Source: Scleroderma bovista
Lineage: Eukaryota > Basidiomycota > Agaricomycetes > Boletales > Sclerodermataceae
Length of the DNA stretch: 50,309 bases
Assembly: GCA_037178675.1 (NCBI GenBank)
Contig: JAYMGJ010000616.1
Span: forward strand, 1 to 50,309
Reading direction: 5' to 3'
The position numbers and the translations under genes were made by a program. This document shows, one piece after another, positions 44,853-50,309 of this stretch. Position 1 is the first letter of the stretch; each line of letters opens with the position of its first letter. The notes beneath the pieces were generated by a model that was not told the DNA's origin, searched no databases, and saw nothing but the letters and a program-made list of their open reading frames with translations.

Positions 44853-45885
44853 CGCGAGCTCGCCCGTATGCAGGTCGGAGAGGAAGGTATATGTCCGGTG
44901 TGAATTGGCCAGGTTGAACCGGGGGTCTCTTGGTTTCCGAGTGGAGGTCCCGAGCCAAAGGAGATAAATGAACACAGTTAGATATGCCCCAGTTGGTTAG
45001 TTAGTCGGTCAGAGATAACGTGTATGGGTAAAACTCACAGGTGTGGTATCCTCGACGACGATTCTATGCCAGGTCACGGGGTCGCTTGGAGGATATCTCA
45101 GTGGGTCTGTGGGGGAGTGATCTATCAGGTACGGCACGGCACATGCACGCACGCATGTTTGTGTAGTCGTCTCGGGGGCATCTTGTGCTTTGTGTCCTGC
45201 TTTCCTTTGCCTTTGTCGGTTGCGAGACTCTTCGGTGGTGCTTCACCGTGGTCCCCGTCCCTGTCGTCATCATCACTTAATCTCGCTTTCAGACATGAAG
45301 GTTACAGTTGTCAGAGTCTGTGAGTGCGTGGGCTTGCACCAGGGACCGCTGGGCTTTTCGCAGTGCTCCTAGGAGTAAAGCCGATAGGTCTGAATAAGAA
45401 GTATTGTGAACAAGTGCGCGAGACGAACAGAACATCATTGAAGTCTCACTGTTCTTGTGGGACCGCTAGTAGCATCACGACGTTGTATCAGTCATGATAA
45501 AAATTGAATAGATGGAACAGCACTCACCATTTGTATTTCCTCTCCATCCTCGTCCGCCCCTCTCCAGCGGAACCCTCACCCGGCAGATATCTCATTGTCC
45601 GACACTGTGATATTTAAGGATCCGCATCGTCCTCTTCCTCGAAATGACTGCTTTCTCTGCCTTGCCTTTCGTCATCTGAATCCGCTTGTGACGCACCACT
45701 ACTGCCAACATTCTCCAAGTCTGACAAAAAGTCGACGGCTTTAGGACGCGTCTGATTCACATGGTGCAACCCATTCCTGAGCGATGTGCTGGGAGCATAA
45801 GGCCTGAGATCCAACGTGATGCCTGTTAATCCTGAAATGCTGTATTTTGGCGTATGCGGTTCGCTTGGCGTGTACGTCGGGGGTT
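44853..45885 (-). pseudogene. RRP36 remnant, unit 2
   Basis: Recognisable pieces on the minus strand are RPKAVDFLSD near 45740, GALRKAQRSLVQAHAL near 45340, EISSKRP near 45085 and PRDPRF..TYTFLSDLHTGELA near 44880. The start codon position reads AAC (forward GTT, 45883-45885). The C-terminal third is absent: homology ends at GCGAGCTCGCCC and is replaced by unrelated sequence. Several frames are broken. Confidence 0.8.
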
Positions 45886-46477
45886 GGAGATAGTGTTGAC
45901 GCGGGAGGATGAAATCATGTCCCAGTGAAGCGCCAATATAGGGAACGGATGGCTATGGGAAACGCTCGTGATGCCAACGTATTATTGCAATTGTACGACC
46001 CGTACCTAATGCGTAGGCCAAAGCTGCCTGTAACCAGCGGAGTTGTACCCGCCCATCGATGTCACTATGACAAAACGCTTCGTCGCCTTCGTCGTCTTCA
46101 GCAGTCTCGAATGTGTCCTTCCGTGCCCGTTGTGTTCAGACACCATAGGATCTAAACCAAGTTCAGTGATTCTGACTAGTTGTGACCATCCGTGGTCGAT
46201 TGTCGCATGATCTTGCATACTGTATGTATGAGGGCATCGGTGGATAGCACGAGTCTGGCTTTTGGGAGACTAATCAAACTCATACTTCGGCACCAGCTGT
46301 TCTCGTCATCCAGTACCACCGGGTAAAAACAGTCAAAGTCTCCTGCTTTGTGCCCACGGTATCGCTTATAACTTACGACCTCAGGCAAAGCCACGTCTCC
46401 AATCATAACAGTGAACACTGGGCCATTCTGTCATTGAATATTAATGCTGACATCCATAGCAGTACCAGTTGGGTGTC

Positions 46478-48092
46478 ATGGAACTTGCACAGGCACGAGT
46501 CGAGTTAACTCTACTGGAAGAAATGGCACGAGGACTTCTCAAACAATTGTTGGACGTCCGTGCCACCATTGCTATGCAGCGAGCCAAGGTCGATGAACTC
46601 AGTCGAAGCCTAAGACCAAGCCCAATCAGTTGTCTTCCGACCGAAATATTGGTGTTCATCCTCAACCTTGACGTCCACACTTATCGTCATCCCGAGTCTC
46701 GGAAGCAGAAATTAGCTAGTGTATGTCGGCGCTGGCGCGATGTCATACTACAAACTCCGTGCTTCTGGTCGACCATCCATGTGGCATCTGACGTCTCTTC
46801 GGTAAACACCCATCTGGAAAGGAGTCGTGGAACCCTCCTTGACATTGTCATTGAATGTGCACCATTCTCTTCACCGAAGCATCTTGAACTTCTCCCAGGC
46901 TTGGACGTCGTTATGGCTTGTACACATCGCTGGCGTAGCCTGTTGGTCACTGCTGATTATTCTGTTGACCATAACCCGGAAGAAGAGGGTGAAGAGATGC
47001 TCATGGAATTCATTGCTGTCAGGATTAATCACTTATATTTTCCTTCTCTCAAAAGTGCTACCATTTCTCCGCTTTGTGGTGTCGAACATGTGGCCTTCCT
47101 TTCTGTAGCCGGCGCCCCGGCTCTCGAACATCTCGAGCTTAAAGAGTTCATGGTTTATGACATTCCCACTCCAATGGCCATGCTAAAAACCCTGAAGCTG
47201 AATTTCTATGCGGCCTGCCTCCTTCACTGATGATCCATCGGACTGGGGTCTGGGCTCAGCTCAGGCATTGACCAAGCTTTCACTTTCCGGGGAGACAACG
47301 TTGTTCTCGCTGCAGCCAAACAGCGTTTACTTCCCATCTCTCATGTCGCTTGAAATGAACCATGTCACCAAGACAAGGCCAATCCTGGATGCAATCGTTG
47401 CACCTAATCTCGAGCAATTCAACTACACTCCTCATCGTGACGACTCGCTGTCTGTCGCATTGAATGGATTTGGGTCCAAATTCGCAAATGTCCGCCAGCT
47501 ATCCTTTTCTCGTTCCGAGAGGGTACCCGCACCGCTCTATGGTGATACCATGCGTATTTGCGAAGCATTCCCTGGTGTGCATCATGTGGAACTGAATGGG
47601 GAGGATTGGCCTTACCTTTTCGGTCCTCCGCCGATCCAATTCGAACTTGGCTCTAATTCTCATATTCTGTATTCTATGGATCTCTGGACTGAACTGAAGA
47701 GCTTGACTTTCAATGGACTACACTCTAAATGGCTGAAGTATGGTCAGCTTATGGATTGGCTTGTCTATCGACGAGCATTAGGTCTACAGCAAGTGCATCT
47801 GAAAGTAAAAGGATCCCATCTAGATCGACTGATTGACCACTGTTCTATTCGGTTGTATGAACATTTGAAAGAGAACTGTATTTTGGAGTTGGATGGTTTT
47901 TGTTCGCCAATGAACCTCTCTAGGCCATGGAATTCTCCGTTAAGAGGGGTAAGTTCATTCCATATAACAAGCAGTGGCGACTCACCAGATTTGAATATAG
48001 CATTCACAGGGGCTAACAACGCTTCTGGACGAGATCGCCGCAGCCTTTTTAGTTGGAGACGTTGGTCATGGGCGGGCATAGTGTGGTACTAG
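46478..48092 (+). pseudogene. F-box protein gene, unit 2, with one frameshift
   Basis: ATG 46478 opens a coiled coil, then the F-box (CLPTEILVFILNLDVH...SVCRRWRDVILQTP) and leucine-rich segments, ending prematurely at 47228-47230. The second half is open in another phase (about 47208-48092), beginning SFTDDPSDWGLGSAQAL and ending GIVWY. Compared with unit 1, about four extra bases (around 47214-47220) cause the shift. Without it the protein would be about 540 aa, usual for Agaricomycete F-box/LRR proteins that recruit substrates to SCF ligases. It is the only unit giving the full gene layout. The lesion could be a sequencing error, as the rest is undamaged. Confidence 0.8.
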
Positions 48093-48510
48093 TTCTCATT
48101 CTTGTGACACGATGACCATGACAATTTGTACCGTTTGCAATCTCTTGTCTAAAACATATGCGCTGTGCTAGCCGCCGGAAGGCGTCCACCGCACCATACT
48201 GTTCACTCGTTTGTTGTACTCTGCTGACAGATTCGTTCCCTCCGTTTTTATTTCAGACACGCCTGCACGGAGCAGAGGAGCTGTCTGTCTGTCTTGGGAA
48301 ACTCAGATGGCTCATTAGCTTTGTAATAAACGACCTCAAGGCATATACCAGAAGGAACTCAGGAGATTGGTTGAATCACATACGTTTCCGAAATCCATTA
48401 TATGCAGGGTACAAAGATGCTGCTACTATTTCAACACCAACTGTCCTCATGTTGTACAAAGGTAAACGTGGTGATATATTGTCCGCTTGGCATTGTACAA
48501 GTCTTGATTC
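48093..48510. other. Spacer between unit 2 and unit 3
   Basis: A frame at 48158-48595 (TRLHGAEELSVCLGKLRWLISF) may be a further 3' exon of the unit 2 F-box gene, but no conserved motif supports it. The junction TGTACAAAGGTAAACGTGG just before the RRP36 remnant is the same as in unit 2. Confidence 0.4.
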
Positions 48511-49570
48511 CGCGAGCTCGCCCATGTGCAGGTCGGAGAGGAAGGTGTACTGCGTGCGAAACTTGTCCAGTGTGAATGCGCGGATGCGTGTGTGAACCGG
48601 GGGTCTCGGTTTCTAGAGTGGAGGCCCCCAAGCCTAGCCAAAGGAGATAAATGCACAGATAGATAAGTATATGCCCAGTGGGTTAGGCGGTTAGTTAATC
48701 AGTCAGAGATAATGTGTATGGATAATGGGAGCTCACAGGCATGGCGTCCTTGACGACGGTTCTGCGCCGGGTAATGGGTCGCTTGGAGGATATCTCTGTG
48801 GGTCTGTGGGGGTATGAGTGAGTAGGTACGGCACGGCACATGACGGAGAGGGGGTGGGTGGCATGGTTTGTGCGGTCGTTTCGGGGGCTCCTTTGGCTTT
48901 GTCAGTTGCGAGGCCGTTTGGTGGGTCTTCACGGTATGTAGTCGTCGCCGTCATCGCGTGCCTCGCTTTCAGACACGGAGGTGTCGGATTCGTTGAGTGC
49001 TTGGGCTTGGGCCAGGGACCACTGGGCTTTTCACAGCGCTCCTAGTAGGGGTAAATTCGATATGTCTGAACACAAAATGAAGTCTCACTGTTCTTGAGGG
49101 AATGCTGACAGCATCACAATCGACGTTATATCAATCAAAAATAAATAATGAATAGAAGGAACGACACTGACGACTTGTACATCTTCTCCACCTTCATCCG
49201 TCCCTCACCCAGTGTCTCATCATCCACCCATTGGGATATCCCGGGCGCATCCGCATCGGCGTCGGCGTCATCTCCTTCCTCGGAACGACTGCTTTCCCTG
49301 TTTTGCCCATCGTCGTCGTCATCGTCGTCTGAATCCGCTTGCGACGCACCACCGCCGATGACATCGCTTGATTGATTCCCATCATCATCGCCAGAGACAC
49401 GACGACCGTCTGCCAGATCGCGATCCTCGTTATTTGCACTACATAACACCTTCCGTTTCTGACACTGACAAACAGTCGACAGCTTCAGTCTGGTTCGTGC
49501 GGTGGAGGTTCCTGCATGATGTGCTGAGATGCAGTGAGGATACCGGAGGGCGTGATGTGGTTGATTGTGG
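48511..49570 (-). pseudogene. RRP36 remnant, unit 3
   Basis: The pieces match unit 1: an acidic region (SQADSDDDDDDDGQNRESS, WVDDETLGEG) at 49190-49380, the LGALRKAQ region near 49035, and ETTAQTMPP and EISSKRP pieces near 48790-48870. The start codon is not preserved near 49565. The 3' truncation point is the same as in unit 2, so units 2 and 3 share an already truncated ancestor. Confidence 0.8.
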
Positions 49571-49787
49571 GACGTTTTGGCGGTGGACGGTTCGCGAGTG
49601 GGTGTCAGGCTACATACTACAAATTCGCTATATCCTACCGATAAAAACAGTTCAAAGTGTCCTGCTTTGCACGTCATCGCTTGTACGACCTAAGTCAAAA
49701 GCCACGTCTCCAATCACACAGTGAGCACTGGTCCACTCTGTGATTGAATATCAATGCTGACATCCACAGCAGTACCAATCGAATGTC

Positions 49788-50309
49788 ATGGATGAACTCG
49801 CACAAGCTCGAGTCAAATTAACTCTACTAGAGGAAGAGGAACGAGAACTTCTCGAAGAACCGTTGGACGTCCGTGCCACAATTGCTACGCAGCGAGCCAA
49901 GATCGATGCGCTCAGTCGATCAAGCCGACGACCAAGCCCAATCAATCGCCTTCCGACCGAAATATTGGTGGACATCCTCGACCTTGAAATTCACATTCAC
50001 GGTCATCCCGAGCCTCGGAAGCAGACATTGGCTAGTGTATGTCGGCGCTGGCGCGATGTCATACTACAAACTCCATACTTCTGGTCGACCATCCACGTAG
50101 CATCCGCCACCTCTTCGATAAACACCCATCTGGAAAGGAGCCGTGGAACCCTCCTTGACATTGTCATTGAATGTGCACCATCCTCTCCTTCGAAGCATCT
50201 TGCACTTATCCCAAGCCTGGACATCGCTATGGCTTGTGCACATCGCTGGCGTAGCCTGTTGATCACTGTCGGTGATAATTTCTTCAGACCTAATCCGGAA
50301 GAAGCTGGT
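49788..50309 (+). CDS. F-box protein gene, unit 3 (5' part, runs off the window)
   Basis: ATG 49788 gives MDELAQARVKLTLLEEEE, a coiled coil, then the F-box RLPTEILVDILDLEIH and SVCRRWRDVILQTPYFWSTIHVAS, and continues open to the window edge (174 codons). It is closer to unit 1 than to unit 2 over this stretch. No lesion is seen so far. As an F-box protein it should connect Skp1 to substrates; the substrate-binding leucine-rich part lies mostly outside the window. Confidence 0.8.
   Translation, partial: MDELAQARVKLTLLEEEERELLEEPLDVRATIATQRAKIDALSRSSRRPSPINRLPTEILVDILDLEIHIHGHPEPRKQTLASVCRRWRDVILQTPYFWSTIHVASATSSINTHLERSRGTLLDIVIECAPSSPSKHLALIPSLDIAMACAHRWRSLLITVGDNFFRPNPEEAG

Overview
The window looks like nuclear DNA of a mushroom-forming basidiomycete (Agaricomycetes). 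Genes are dense and split by many 45-75 nt introns with GT/GC...AG ends. Several protein types are typical of that group: F-box proteins with an N-terminal coiled coil, a KDZ-superfamily DNA transposase, a GPI-free secreted class 3 lipase and a kinase with a long fungal N-terminal region. All assignments come from reading translations and splice sites by eye; no database search was run.

Layout. 1-4700 is gene-poor and decayed. It holds a frameshifted LINE-type RNase H fragment, a broken HIT-domain gene, a long hairpin, a candidate small secreted peptide and degenerate repeats. 4774-28787 is a compact block of conserved genes: secreted lipase (+), a doubtful ORF, NUDCD1-like protein (+), PP2C phosphatase (-), a broken kinase gene (-), a small MYND-like zinc-finger ORF (+), BUD22 (-), tubulin cofactor D (+), V-ATPase subunit B (+) and a TCP11/SOK1 protein (+). 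The exon models for lipase, PP2C, BUD22, TBCD, VMA2, TCP11 and RRP36 were joined by hand and each sums to an open frame.

29369-50309 is a tandem array. The unit is RRP36 (-) followed divergently by an F-box gene (+). Unit 1 has a full RRP36. Units 2 and 3 carry only decayed RRP36 remnants, truncated at the same point and without a start codon. Their F-box copies are frameshifted (unit 2) or run off the window end (unit 3).

The F-box gene of unit 1 is split by an 11.8-kb DNA transposon at 32146-43957. It has about 1.75-kb terminal inverted repeats. Inside are a KDZ (Kyakuja-Dileera-Zisupton) transposase gene with one in-frame TGA, two intact-looking multi-exon companion genes of unknown function (270 and 386 aa, the second with an HMG-box-like segment), and a captured, intron-containing fragment of another gene next to the right repeat. 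The left repeat additionally carries a 527-bp insertion with a 4-bp target duplication, a terminal hairpin and a compact hammerhead- or tRNA-like RNA module. This composite element and its cargo are the most interesting part of the window.
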